Source of the DNA: Polyrhizophydium stewartii
Taxonomy: Eukaryota > Chytridiomycota > Chytridiomycetes > Rhizophydiales
Assembly (NCBI GenBank): GCA_027604665.1
Contig: JADGIZ010000006.1
Location: 1 to 63,937 of the forward strand
Reading direction: 5' to 3'
Length of the DNA: 63,937 bases
The notes under the pieces were generated by a model. That model searched no databases. It was not told where the DNA came from and saw nothing but the letters and a program-made list of their open reading frames with translations. This document shows positions 11,401 through 22,460 of the stretch, piece by piece. Within the stretch, counting starts at the first letter, position 1, and each line of letters opens with the position of its first letter. A program made the position numbers and the translations under genes.

Positions 11401-12028
11401 AGTGCAACACGAGCACTCGCGAGTCAGCATGCGGCACGCCGGCGCTGGCGACCGCACTTGAACCAGCGCACAATCTGCTTCTCCGAGTACTTTGTCGAGT
11501 TGAGCAGGTTGACGGCTTCGACGTGGCCAAAGTCGACTTCCCAGCCGAGGATATACATGTAGAGCAGCTTGCAGACGTACTTTTTCTTTTGGTACCCGTT
11601 GAGGCTCGAATCTGAGATTGCCATCCAAGCGAGATCCAACGCAACGGCAAGTCAGCGGCGGTCGCGAGTGGTCGGCAGTCTGAGCAGCAGGACGGGAGAC
11701 CCACCCTTGAACTTGGAGCGGATGTTGGCCAGCTCCTTGTTGATGCGCTTCTCCTCGAGGTCCCTGGCGCGGCCTGCGGCGTGGTGCGTGGTGCGGTGAA
11801 GTCAGCGGGACATGGCACGGCAGCGTCGGTGAGGTGTGGCGCTGGCGGCCGGCAGCCGCGCCTGCACACTGCCGCCCTATCCGAGCGGCCTCCACGCGGG
11901 GCCGCATGGCAACGGCGGCGGCGGTGGCAGAGGCGGCGGCGGAAGTCGTGCCGAGGGCCACGGCAGCACGACTGGGCCCGGCACCCACAGGCTCGAAGGT
12001 CGGATATGAACTTGACGAGACCGTTCAT
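8459..12028 (-). CDS. AP2A: AP-2 complex subunit alpha (alpha-adaptin)
   Basis: The large chain of the AP-2 clathrin adaptor, which selects cargo at the plasma membrane. The first exon reads [12 protein letters not shown]. Following exons give [52 protein letters not shown] and [16 protein letters not shown] single long exon (about 8640-10580) then carries the rest of the trunk, a hinge rich in Pro/Ala and the two-part appendage. The last exon ends [15 protein letters not shown]. The 5' half is cut by at least six introns and the 3' half by few. Length and order match full-length alpha-adaptin, so all domains appear present. Confidence 0.93.
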
Positions 12029-12736
12029 GGTGTTGCCATTCTGAAAGAACTTCTTGTTGTCCTGCACACGGGCGCGCGCAGCGGCGAGACGCGGCCGCGG
12101 CCCGCGCGTCAGCCGCTGCGTGCGGGTGGCCCGCTGTGCCACGGGTGCGGCAGGCACGTCGGCGTCGCGTCTCCTCGCACCATCTCGCTCGGCGGAGGCA
12201 AATTGCGGAACCGTCGCGCGCTGCAAAATCAGACCGTTGGCCAGCTGCGGCCAATTGGCGCCGGCGGGGCCTGTGCGATGCCCTCGGCGCCAGATCGAGC
12301 GACGTTGGCTCGGCATCCGCCCAGAACGGCGCCAGCGGCAGCGAGGCGTGAAAGAAGAAAGGCAGAATGCAGTCCAGACCGCAGTCTCGGGCTGGGTCGC
12401 GAGCCTCGGGTGAGCAGCCATGTGCTTGCCGCACCCATTGCCGCCAGGGCAGGGCGCGAGGCCGAGATGGGTGGGCATGCGGCTCGGTCGCGCCTCGCAA
12501 GCGGGAATGGCATCCGACGCGCCAGCTGTCATGTACCAGAGTCTTTCGCAAGCCTTGCTCGCCTGCTGGACGCATCCCATGCGCATTTTATGGCCTGGCA
12601 GAGTCTGTACTTGGCACTCCTTCCATCGCATCTGCTACAAAGCTGCCCACGGCGGCAGCGAGGGCTGCATCTCGCCTGCGCAGCGCTGGTCGCTGACGCG
12701 CCGACTAAACAAAATGTCTCGTCGTGTTGAGTGCAG
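12029..12736. other. Divergent intergenic region between AP2A and LRRC56
   Basis: About 700 bp between the AP2A start and the first LRRC56 exon I can fix. It must hold both promoters and probably one short 5' exon of LRRC56, because the exon at 12737 begins out of frame with the nearest ATG (12714). No homology to other proteins was seen. Confidence 0.4.
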
Positions 12737-14896
12737 ACGTTGCCGCGCTCAACCCGCACGTCTTTACGCCCGAGGACGAGATGGACGATCTCATGGGCAA
12801 CTTCCTATCGGAAAGCAAGCTGGCGAGTTCGCGCCGGCTGCGTGGCTCTTTTCTGTGAGCTTCTGCTGACAAGCTCTGGTGAATATCTCCATGCAGAAAG
12901 CGCTTACGGGAGCATCCGATCTAAAGTCCGTCAAGTTTCTCGAGATCAAGGTGGATAGCCGCAAAACTGGATTGGGCAACCTTGGTGCGCCGTTGTCGCC
13001 ATTTCTCTTCGGAAGCTGTGAAGTTCCTCTGCTCACATGTGATCCTTCGGCTATGACACCAGGAAAGTGCGTGCCGAATGTGCAACAGCTCAAGCTCAAC
13101 AACAGCTACGTGCCGCGTGTCCGGTGCGGATAAAGACGCTTGCTTCCTTGTTTGACTGGGTGCTAATCATGTCTGCGTTGACAAACCTCGTTTACAGCGA
13201 TCTGGGGTCCGGCTTTGCGAGCCTTCGTGTTCTTTGGATGGCACGCTGCGAGTTGGAGGACATTGACGGCATCGGTTCTTTGCATGCACTTCGCGAGCTT
13301 TATCTCGCATACAACCAGATTACAGACATCAGCAGCATCAGCCTCCTGGAGCACCTCGGGATCCTAGATCTCGAGAGGTACGGCCCGTGCAATGATATTG
13401 TCTGGTGGTTCCTTGCCGCTGACACGTCAGGGTACCCTCATCGACTCATGCAGTAACGAAATCGCTGATCTCGACCAGATTGAACACTTGTCTCTTTGTT
13501 CACATCTGCAGGAACTGACTCTCGAGGGCAACCCGCTTGATTTCAGTCAGCACATCGAAAGCAGCGAGAATGGGCAGGCGCGAGAGGATGATGCCGATGC
13601 CATGCAAGACCTGGCCCGCACCGTCATTTGCAAAATCATTCCCCAGCTCCGCATCCTCGACGACCAAATCGTCGGCTCAAGGCAAGATAATCAGGACAAG
13701 AGCCGCAGCAACGAATCAAGATATGCATACGGCATGCACTCTGGTAAGATACGAAACAGCGATGCGTCTGAGCAGTCTGGCCCACCTTGCCATGAGCCGC
13801 ACGCTGAACTCTTGTTCTCAGCGCGTCCTTCGGCCGTGGAGCGTCCTCAAACATCTTATGGTCGCCCAAGGTCGCCGTTTGGCCAAGCAAATTCAGCGAT
13901 TCCTGGTATTGGACAACCAGACGGTTCCACCGTGCCATTTTCGGCGGCAAGGCCGGCGTCGCGGCCAAGCAGCGCTGCTGCCAGACCAGCATCGGCGCGC
14001 GGTCGTCCGTCAGATTTCATCGAACAGTTATCGATTGACACAAGCAGTGAGCTCACTTTTGGTATGGAACTCATCAAGATGAGATGGCAGAAGGCTCGAT
14101 GGCGCTGACGTGGAGACGCACGCGCAAAGGAAACGATGTGCCCTTGGCGGGCAATCCCGTCATGATCTTGCGTGCAAGGCGAAAAGAGAAGCCTCGGCCA
14201 TTGTCGGCACTCGGAACTGTCGCGAATGCAGCATGTTTCGACGCTAGTTGGGCCGTATCACGGCCGTTGCATCCAGCAGGCCACCTCGGCGCTGCAGCTT
14301 CTTCTCGCATCTCATGGCAGTTTCCTGCCCAGTGCGATCGGCAGAGTATGACTGCGTCATCCATCGAGCCGCAAAACACCAACCAAGTTGAGCACTCTGG
14401 CGGAAGCCGGGGTGGTCAGGTCGACCAGCTTGATGATCAAGATTCTTCAGTCCACGCGGCTGTCGGATCCGCGTTTCCAGGCGTAGGGCAGCTCCTGGTC
14501 CCTCCGAATCAAGCAGAGCCGATGGCGCAAGACAAGCATTCCGTTCGTGCATCCGCACGGCTAGTTCCCACTGCACATCAGCTCGAAGTTGTTCCAGCAC
14601 CACCTCCCGGCCCACCTCTTGCTGCCGGCGCGGCTATTCGTGGGCGGCGACGATGGACGACAAACAAGGCGTCGACGGCGCCTGCAGCAGACGGTCATCA
14701 CGCACCAGATGCAGAGGGAGGGCAGAATGACCGTCGCGATCCGAAATCCACCCTTTCGGCGCCGGCGCCGCACACAGCCGCAGTGTTGGTTGTACGGGCT
14801 CGCCGGAAGCGCGATATGGCAGATGCTGTGCCCATCGAACTCTCCGCGCGAGCGTCGGAGAATGCAGTCGCCACTGTGCGGTGCCGAGCAGAATGA
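12737..14896 (+). CDS. LRRC56: LRRC56 (ODA8-like) leucine-rich-repeat protein
   Basis: Spliced exons give N-P-H-V-F-T-P-E-D, V-K-F-L-E-I-K-V-D-S-R, G-L-G-N-L-G-K-C-V-P-N, L-K-L-N-N-S-Y, then leucine-rich repeats: L-R-V-L-W-M-A-R-C-E-L, L-R-E-L-Y-L-A-Y-N-Q-I, L-D-Q-I-E-H-L-S-L-C and L-Q-E-L-T-L-E-G-N-P-L. This order matches LRRC56/ODA8, which works with intraflagellar transport to load outer dynein arms. A downstream exon has L-T-F-G-N-D-V-P-L-A-G-N-P-V-M, also family-like. After about 14200 the reading frame stays open to 14896 but is low-complexity and unconvincing, so the C-terminus is provisional. The first coding exon is not resolved; the given start is the first exon with clear homology. 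Confidence 0.8.
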
Positions 14897-15076
14897 AGCC
14901 GACGATGTATGCTGGGAATCGGGTGCGCCAGAACGGCGCTGCGAGTGCCACGAATGCGGCAGGCACCGGACGCTGTCGGACCTATTGTCGCCCCGCAGCC
15001 AAGCACCAGCAAAATTTGCGTGTGGCTTCCGGAGAAGGCCGCCACTCCTGCCTCACCAAAAGTGCCGTCCGCCGCA
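14897..15076. other. Spacer between LRRC56 and the secreted-protein gene
   Basis: No supported gene. Minus-strand frames across 14244-14966 stay open for up to 123 codons, but show no recognisable motif and do not join into one protein. Confidence 0.35.
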
Positions 15077-15937
15077 ATGCAGCCCGCGCTAGCACTCGCC
15101 GCCACCGTGTGCCTCCCGAGCGTCGCCGCCATCGACGTGGTGCAGCTTTGGACGCCAAGCGACGGCAACATCCTCGCCCAGGAAGTCGAGTACGTCCTGC
15201 CCGTCGCCAACAAGTCCGAGCCCGACATCTGCGCGTCGTGGTCCACCGGCGGCTCAATGCTGGCGTCGATCGTCAAGGGTATGTATGAAGACACGGTGAC
15301 CCTCAAGGACTGCAAGACGCCGGACTGCTCGGGCAGGTGCGGCGGGCCGTGGGCATCGACCAACTCATCCAACAAGATCCTCAACATGCGGGCCACGTAC
15401 CTCACACAGAACAGGACGCTGACGGCCAGGTGCGGCGCTCTCTCGCGTGCTGGCGGCCGACCCTGCTTGCGACCGAGGCTGACCCGATGCCCGCACCGCA
15501 GCGAGTTCCAGGCGCTCACGCCGCTGAACCCCTCGGCGTCGTCGTACTTTCGCCACACCGAGTACTCCAAGGCCGAGCTGGCATTCGGCGGCATCCCCGT
15601 GGCCGCGCGCATCGCATACGTCCGCCCGATGTGCACGGCGGGCAAGGACGGCTACTACTTCAAGTCCCAGGTCAGCAACGGCCAGATTGTGACCAGGCGC
15701 TACAAGGACAGCTCGTGCTCGGGCAAGGCCGACAATGACGTGGCCACATTCAGCGGCGACATGTTTCCCGCCGATGCTCCGGGCGGGTCCGGCGCCTGCA
15801 TCAAGGGCGCCATCAACTCGCCCGTCCTCGGCATCAAGCTGTCCGAGGCAGCCAGCGCCGGCCACCAGTCGTCGCTGGCGGCCGCCGCTGTGGCGATCGT
15901 GGCTCTGGTGACGGCAGCCGGCGTCGCCTTCTTCTGA
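15077..15937 (+). CDS. Secreted Cys-containing protein with hydrophobic C-terminus
   Basis: The protein starts with a signal-peptide-like segment (M-Q-P-A-L-A-L-A-A-T-V-C-L-P-S-V-A-A). An extracellular-type region follows with several Cys, N-glycosylation sequons (N-K-S, N-S-S, N-R-T) and repeated Tyr/Ser/Thr. It ends in a long hydrophobic tail (S-L-A-A-A-A-V-A-I-V-A-L-V-T-A-A-G-V-A-F-F) directly before the stop. A hydrophobic end without a cytoplasmic tail suggests a GPI-anchor signal, or else a simple membrane anchor. One intron of 72 nt (15430-15501) has a GTGCGG donor; it is a multiple of three and has no stop. Length is about 260 residues after splicing. I recognise no family; a cell-surface or wall role is an inference. 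Confidence 0.7.
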   Translation: MQPALALAATVCLPSVAAIDVVQLWTPSDGNILAQEVEYVLPVANKSEPDICASWSTGGSMLASIVKGMYEDTVTLKDCKTPDCSGRCGGPWASTNSSNKILNMRATYLTQNRTLTARCGALSRAGGRPCLRPRLTRCPHRSEFQALTPLNPSASSYFRHTEYSKAELAFGGIPVAARIAYVRPMCTAGKDGYYFKSQVSNGQIVTRRYKDSSCSGKADNDVATFSGDMFPADAPGGSGACIKGAINSPVLGIKLSEAASAGHQSSLAAAAVAIVALVTAAGVAFF

Positions 15938-16481
15938 CCGGCACGTTGTTCAGCACATGTCCAGCCGCTGGCGGCCTGCTGTCACCACGGCGGCGTCATG
16001 GCTGCCAGGACAGATCCCGTCAGACTGCTGTGCTTTATTCTGCGCTTTGCGGAATGAAATATGCCCGCTGTATGGAACTCGATGCGCCATGGAGGACGGA
16101 CAGCACCAAGCTCTAGCAGCGGGCTGGGGGTTTGGTGTTCGAAGAAATAGTGCGCGACGGGCATGGAGGAAGGCCCGGCGCGTACTTGAGTCTTCGGCAG
16201 GCCCTGCAAGGAGGCTGCAGCGACCAGCTGCTGGCAGGCACACTGGCGGGCTCGCGGCGCAGCTCGCAGCGCAGCGCACAGGGCCACGAGCTGCGCCGAG
16301 CACCCGCGGCGGCTGTCTCGTCGCACGCCGGCCGCTGCCGGAAGCCACAAGAACAGCGAGATCAACGAGGCCGCGAGACAAAAATGGCGCAGTCCGGTCC
16401 TCAGGGGGCGGGGTCCTTTATCGCATCGAGCATCGCGAGCATCGGCCCGCCGGCAGCGTGCACGCCGCGATCCAGCGCAAC
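15938..16481. other. Region without a supported gene
   Basis: Open frames exist on both strands, but none has a recognisable domain or a consistent exon pattern. Confidence 0.4.
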
Positions 16482-16650
16482 GGCTTCGCCAACCTCATGT
16501 TTGTGATCCAGCGCAACGGCCCCGACACGGACCGTCTCCCGATGGCTCTGACGTGCTTTGGCCGCCTGCTGCTCCCAGAGTGCACGAGCAAGGAGAAGCT
16601 CGAGAACCGGCTCATGACCGAGATCGAGAACGCAAAGGGCTTTAGTCTGA
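16482..16650 (+). pseudogene. Remnant of the C-terminal lobe of a HECT E3 ligase
   Basis: One frame reads G-F-A-N-L, then D-R-L-P-M-A-L-T-C-F-G-R-L-L-L-P-E-C-T-S-K-E-K-L and finally I-E-N-A-K-G-F-S-L-I. This is the standard end of a HECT domain (LPTAxTCFNxLxLPxYxSKExL ... GFxL) and includes the catalytic Cys context T-C-F. No upstream HECT sequence is found in this frame or nearby. No stop codon follows the usual C-terminus; the frame runs on, antisense to the next gene. An AATAAA lies at 16671. This looks like a truncated copy or a decayed 3' end. A real gene with a distant unrecognised 5' part is less likely. Confidence 0.5.
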
Positions 16651-16670
16651 TCGAATCCCATCATCGCGCC

Positions 16671-16676
16671 AATAAA
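16671..16676 (+). terminator. AATAAA downstream of the HECT remnant
   Basis: A plus-strand poly(A) hexamer 20 bases past the last HECT-like residue. It would fit the 3' end of a former gene. Confidence 0.35.
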
Positions 16677-16783
16677 GCGGGCAGCACGAGTCTGACGCTG
16701 TGCGTTGCAAGCTCGACTCTTTCACGCAACGCACATGATGGCGGAGTTTCATTCGTGGGGCTGCGCGCCGCAGTCTTGTTGCG

Positions 16784-19700
16784 CTACGACTGCTCCACGA
16801 TCATGATGTCGTCGTCTTCGTCCATACCCGCGCCGTCGGCAGAGCCGCGCTCGCCTGGAGTCGCAGCGCCGTTGTCCTTGTCGCTGCCGGCGCCCGCACC
16901 GGCATCGGCATCTACGCTCTCAGGCTTCGTGCTCCCTGCTCGATCCCCAGTGTCCGACCCGCCGCCAGCGCTGCCAGCCTTGGTCGGCGGCTTGTGCCGC
17001 TCGGACAAGCCCAGCTTGACGTACTCCTCCTCGAGATCGCACACAAGCTTTGTGAGCTCCTTCCGCTTGCGCCGAATGTCTGCCGCCTGGTACCAGCGCT
17101 CTCTGATGCTTGCCGGGTCGTCTCGCTGCTTCAACTGCCGACAACAGGCACGTGTCAGCACTTGGTCACGGGCCGCAACCGGAGCGGGCAAACACAAACT
17201 CGCCAAGATGTGACGCAGGTACTTTTCAGGCTCGGCGAAAAAGCGCTCGACGTTCTCCAGCACGTACATTCCGCAGTCACATGTGTTTGGTTGGATCGGC
17301 ACTCGCGCGTTGATCCCACCGATGTCGGCAATGTCGATCATCGCACCTTGGCGGTTGCGCGCCTCATGCACAAGGTACCGCTTGAGCGTTGCGATCGCCG
17401 ACTTGTTCGCGCCGCCCAGCGAGTTCATAATTATGACGTGGCACCTGCGGCGCAGGACAAGCATCAGCGTCGCATGGCAAGCACGCGGCATTGTCATGCG
17501 GCATCAAGGACCGACCGCTTGAGCTCGTCCTCCATCCGCTCCTCTGTTCCCTGCTTGGCTCGCTTTGCGGCGTGCGAGCCGATGTTCGAATCGCTCCTTG
17601 GACGCCGCAACGATGCCTCGGTGGGGCTGGCTTGGTCGCTTGAAGCAAGGTCACGCAGCGACTCCTTTATAGCGGCTCGAGTGTCTGCTTCAAACTTCTC
17701 GTTCACCTTGTGCGATTCGGAGTGAGCTAACGAGGCCAGTCGGCGTGTGTCATATCTGCCTGCAAAGTCGGGCGGCCGCGAAGCGCCCGAGTCCATAGCC
17801 GTCTGGCCGGCCTGGCTAAGAGGTGTGGTCGTTTCAATCTGCTGACTGGGACCGCCGATAAGGTCGCTAACATCGACATCAGCGGATATGACCTCCGTGG
17901 CGGTGTGCTGTTCGTCGTCAATAACAGTGACAGCGTCGTCGGTGGATGGTTCGTTGTCCAGGACCGCTAAGCGCACGGGCGGCCTTGCGGCGGGTGTCGC
18001 ACGATGCCCCGACTGCCTCTCAACTGAGAGCAAACTTAGGTCGTCCATCCCGGCTTGATCGGTCTTCATCTGGGGTGTTCTTGACGCTGGAGAAGGGCTC
18101 AACTGGCGGAATAGCTTCGAGGCAGACGAGGGTTCGGGCGACGAGCCAGGCTGGATCGATGTATCAGCAGGATTCGATAGTTTGTCATCTAGATGCCCCT
18201 TTTCTGGCTCTGCATCTGCAGGATCGCGCAGAGCGTCACCGCGTGCGGGTGTCATCGAAATCTTGGACGTTGGGCTGAGCTCTGGCTGGGCGTCGTCGTC
18301 AGCGTCGTTTAGGCCGAATCCTTGCGCTGCGTTTGCTACGATGGAGCTGAATGCACGCGGTCCTTCCCATGGCACCGGTTTGGTTCGGTCGAGCCTCCCG
18401 CTCCGCGGCGCTTCGAGCGGTGGGATCTCGTCGAAAGCATGAGCGAGCGGCGACGTGGCGGGCAAATCCGAGGGCGAAACCGGCTGGATCCCATCGGTCG
18501 CGCTGCGCATTTCCTCTTTGGGCGCCAGGATCAGCGCACCTGGGTTATGCACAATCGCAAGGTACCAGTGCATGCTGCGTGTGCGGGCGATTCAGCGACA
18601 GTCCAGCCGTCGCAACATACTGCATGGTTCACTTACTACTCGTTGATCGGAATCAGTAGAAACCGTTTAGAGAATATATCGACCTTGGATGTCCACGACT
18701 TGACGCTGTCATACGCGTCTTGGAACTGTTCTGGTTTGACTGTGCGTCTGTAATTATGCTTTTGGTAAGTTGTTGATGCTACCCTTTGTGAAGGGGCGTG
18801 CGTCATGAGTAGATCTCACCCATCACTGGTGCGCGAGAGCTTCTCAAACAAGTACGAGCTGAAAATGTGGACCTGGGCTGGGTCCAAGCCTGATTCGGGC
18901 TTTTTCTGCAAGTACCTATACCCTCAAATCAGCAACATCGTGAGATGGCGCAGGAGCCAAGCGCGCCACCAACTTGAGATAGAACTCGATGATGACGTCG
19001 TTGAGATACATGCCCTCATTCAGGCGCTCTCGATCGCAGTCGCGGACAGTCACCGTAAGCTGGCCGTCGAACGGATATGCGAACAGACTGTCGCGTTCGA
19101 CTGTCAGCTCTGGATGTGTGGGTCGAATCCCAAGGCAGGCAAGAAAACTCACACTTTGTCGTTTTTGGTGGTGCTAGTCGGAGTTCCAGTGCGGCGGGCA
19201 CTACGGCGTTGAGCCGAATCAAGCCCCTTGCCATCCGAGTCGGACAAGGCACGGGTCTTTTCTCGCGGCGTGTCCGAGTCGATCTCCATTGCGCTATCCG
19301 GATCATGACCTTTGTGTTGGCGCCCGCGGGATTGCGCAGTCGGAGAGTCTCTTGAATGAACGACGGCGTCGTCGCGGGGTATTCGACCCAGCCTTCCCAA
19401 AAAGCTTCCCGACGAGATGGTGGACGGTTTGCTGCTGGTATTGAGGGGTCTGACGCTGCTTGCTAAATACCGGTTCGGAGTGGCCCCGGCATGGCTGCGC
19501 GGTGGGCTGCCGGGCTTTGAAGTTGATTTAGAGAAGATCTGCTTCATGACCGATGCAACCTGCTCTGGATTCATGCTGACCAGAAAGTGTGAGCGCAAGC
19601 TCGTCAACGGATTTGCAGCGGATGGCATGTCGCTGCAGACCTGGCTGCCTTTGGGAAGATTGTGCGCTTGATGTAGCCAAGAGCGCTTTTGAAATCCGCG

Positions 19701-20935
19701 GTGTACATGGAGAGATTGAGAGTACGGCGCCTTGTGGTGCCCTTCTCGACGAACTCGAACGAAAGAAGCGCGCATTTCTCCGACTGTCCGGAGAACTGGC
19801 GCGCGAATCGAATGTCATTCTCAGCTTGCATGAGACGGGATCAAAAGTGCAGCGACGCAGCGGCGGCTTACGCTGACGCGCTGAAGCTCGCCTTTGGAGA
19901 TAACGTGCTTTTCTTTGTTGTTCTGGAGCGTAATTGTCTCGGAGGATTTGTCAATTGTGACACTGCGGAGCTCGGATTTCTCGTCGTCCAGATACACCAC
20001 GTTTGCAAGAAAGGAATGGGGATTGGTGTCTCCTTGAGGCGGGGGCTGGATTTTCAAAAGATCGCGAGGCTCGAGTGAGACAAGGAGAAGGCTGCAGCAC
20101 ACTTCCAAAGAGCCACTCACGCGCGGCTTCATCTGAAGTGCTATCTTGGGACGCATTAGAGGTTCGACTTGGCTCGAACTATACGGGAAGGCGGAGTTGG
20201 AAATCAATGGATCGTCACTGGATGCCGACCCAGCACCAAAGCAATCGTGGTCTGCTCCGGCCATTCTGGAGCCTGACGGCGCACTGCGTCTGCTTGCACT
20301 CGGAAAGTCGTGCGCCTCTTGACGAGGAAGGCCGGTTTGCTCCGCGCCGCGCGATGCAGCGTGGTCGTCGTCTAGGACGATAGGGTCGTCCGAGAGTTCG
20401 ATATGCCGGCCTGCACGCGAAGCAGGTGCCTGCTGCCTGAGCGCTGACGGCGGCCGCTGCGGCTGGTCTCGAGACTGGCCAGATCCGGATTCGGCCGGGT
20501 ATTTGCTGCGGTGGTTGCTGCACAGCTCGTCAACGGGGGTTGGCCTGTGCTTGCTGCGAATCGAGTGGGCAGTCCGCTCGGGAGTGGCCCGTGCCGCCGC
20601 CAGCGAGCCTGCTTGGCCGAGGCAGGAGTCAGAAACGCTGTCGGGAGAAGAGCTCGGACAACATCGCTCGGCGACGAATGGAGCGCACCGTGCGGCCGCT
20701 TGGCAAGGTCGTACGGCGATTGAGGGGCTCTGGAATGACTTTGACGAGCGGGAGACTGTCTTGGCGCCGCCAACGTCGTCGGTGGCCGCTGCGCCGTGCG
20801 AGGCGAGTGCCCGGCCGACAAGTGGTCCGGCGGGAGACCAGAGAGAGACGGCAGCCGAGCGCCGGCGTGCCGGTTGCGTGGCGGCCCGGGCAAGCAGCGA
20901 GGATTAGCAAGGTGAAGTAGGTCCTCCAGGAGCAT
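16784..20935 (-). CDS. Ulp2/SENP6-7-type SUMO protease (C48), catalytic Asp changed
   Basis: Minus-strand exons assemble a split C48 peptidase. The core begins L-F-A-Y-P-F-D-G, R-L-N-E-G-M-Y-L-N-D-V-I-I-E-F-Y-L-K. It goes on through Q-V-H-I-F-S-S-Y-L-F-E-K-L-S, S-W-T-S-K-V-D-I-F-S-K-R-F-L-L-I-P-I-N-E-Y and H-W-Y-L-A-I-V-H-N-P-G (catalytic His at 18568-18570). A disordered insert of about 350 residues follows, as in Ulp2 and SENP6/7. Then come I-I-M-N-S-L-G-G and Q-P-N-T-C-D-C-G-M-Y-V-L (catalytic Cys at 17273-17275). The Asp normally found before S-L reads Asn (17423-17425). The N-terminal region carries an acidic SUMO-interaction-like motif. The C-terminus is acidic. Such proteases trim poly-SUMO chains in the nucleus. 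The 5' end near 20935 is provisional. Confidence 0.82.
20364..20390 (-). other. SUMO-interaction-like motif in the Ulp2-type protease
   Basis: The minus-strand frame that joins to the rest of the protease reads D-D-P-I-V-L-D-D-D, a hydrophobic core with flanking acids as in SUMO-interaction motifs. The frame stays open upstream for well over 100 codons. Confidence 0.5.
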
Positions 20936-21264
20936 GTGTTCTCCATATTCCGCACCATGACTATCGGCGGCGGGTTCGAGGGCACGAGGATGGGGATGCC
21001 CTGCTTCTTGGCGCTGCTCCTGCAATAAGGACGGTCGTCAGAGCGGCGGCGACACCGACAGGGCCGCGGGCCGGCAGGCAAGCCGGCGGACGGGTCTGTC
21101 CGTCGCCGCCCGCCCGGCGCCGTTGCTGTGTGCGGGGACGAGCGCTGCGCACCCGCTGGCCGGCATCGGGCTCGAGCCCGGCACACCGCCCGACGGGGGT
21201 CGCGCCGGTGCGTCGCCGTGGTTCGGCATGGGTGCAAGTCGCAAACCGTCGCCTTTGCCGCGAG
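20936..21264. other. Divergent spacer between the SUMO protease and EAF7
   Basis: About 330 bp, GC-rich. It presumably holds both promoters and possibly the first exon of the protease, whose true start is unresolved. No TATA-like or other motif stood out. Confidence 0.35.
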
Positions 21265-22460
21265 ATGCGCGACACGGAGCTCAGCGCCAGCACCAGCACC
21301 AGCGCGGGCACCAGCGCCAGCGCCGGCAGCAGCATGGTCACCAGCGCGAGCGTCGCCGCAGACAGCGACAGGAGCGCGGGCTCGTCTGCGCAGGCCGCAG
21401 GCTTCGGCCCGGTGGACCCGCTATGGGCCCCCGAGCTGGAGATGACGCTCTTCCAGGCTATTGCCAAGTATCGGCCCGTTGGTGCGGTTCCGCCGCGGCC
21501 CCTCGGCCAAACCTCTGCACCCACGCTTGAGCGCTTGCTTTTCCACGGCACCACCTCGGCTGCGGTGCTGGCGTACGAGCTGTGTGTTTCTGGCGGCTGA
21601 CGCCGCTCTCCTGCCCGCAGGCGTCCACAAGCACTTTCGCATCCTCAACATCCAGCGCTTCATCAACAAAAACATGGGGACCGATATCAGCGTGCAGGAG
21701 ATCTGGGACCACCTGCGCATGCTATACGGTTTGGAAAAGCTTGACGAGCTGGTGCGCTCTGTGAGAATCACATGCGGGAGGCGCCGTGCTTGTGCTGATG
21801 ATGGCCTTTGCTCCGGCCAATCCCTGAACATGCTTGCTCGCTGGCTGGTGGTTTGAACCGCCACGCCTGCTCCAGGCCGACGAGTACGACACCGAGATTT
21901 CTCCAGACCGTTTGGCGCAGCGCAGCATCCATCCCTTCATGGCCAAGCGCGACTTTGCCCTCCCGGCTGACGAGTTCTTTGACCTTATGGACGAGCGACG
22001 CAGGGCCGAGGCTTCGCCGGCTGGAACGCCAAGTGCACCGACGCTCGATGGAGCGGCAGCCCCTGCTGTGATACCTACTCATCTGCGTGATCGCGACAGA
22101 GAGATGCATCCAAGCTCGCCCGCAGCCAGCAGCAGCGCGTTCACCGGCTCGCCAGAGCCGCCAGAAGTCCACAACACGGCGCAGATGCACCTTGCCGCGC
22201 ACCCGGCGCCAGACACCATCAAGTCTGCATCGCAACAGTCGCACGCGTCCGCCGCCGACCGAGCGGCTGTAACCGACAAGCCGCGCCCAAAGATCGGCCG
22301 CCCCCGCAAAGTCAAGCGCGAGGAGTCCCAGCTGGCTGGCGACGCCCCAACCGCGAATGACGCCGCTGAGGGATCGAGCGATGTTGGCGGCACGCCGGAG
22401 CCATCTCGGCGCTCCGCGAGGCACTTGCCTTCCACGCCGGCATCAAAGAAGCGACGATGA
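21265..22460 (+). CDS. EAF7: NuA4 histone acetyltransferase subunit Eaf7 (MRGBP family)
   Basis: Three exons. The first has a Ser/Thr/Ala-rich leader, then W-A-P-E-L-E-M-T-L-F-Q-A-I-A-K-Y-R-P-V-G. The second gives H-K-H-F-R-I-L-N-I-Q-R-F-I-N, D-I-S-V-Q-E-I-W-D-H-L-R-M-L-Y-G-L-E-K-L-D-E-L. The third starts D-E-Y-D-T-E-I and contains F-A-L-P-A-D-E-F-F-D-L-M. This is the full Eaf7/MRGBP domain. The rest is disordered and contains an AT-hook-like I-G-R-P-R-K-V-K-R and a basic tail. Eaf7 joins Eaf3-type chromodomain subunits in NuA4/TINTIN, acting on transcribed chromatin. Introns run about 21479-21619 and 21750-21876, both with GTGCG donors. The start ATG gives the frame that reaches the domain unbroken. 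Confidence 0.88.

Noticed and set aside
20629..21237. A minus-strand protein with a Cdc73-like ILVPSNPP segment
   Set aside because: The resemblance covers only a few residues, and a different frame in the same place continues the SUMO protease with a SUMO-interaction motif.
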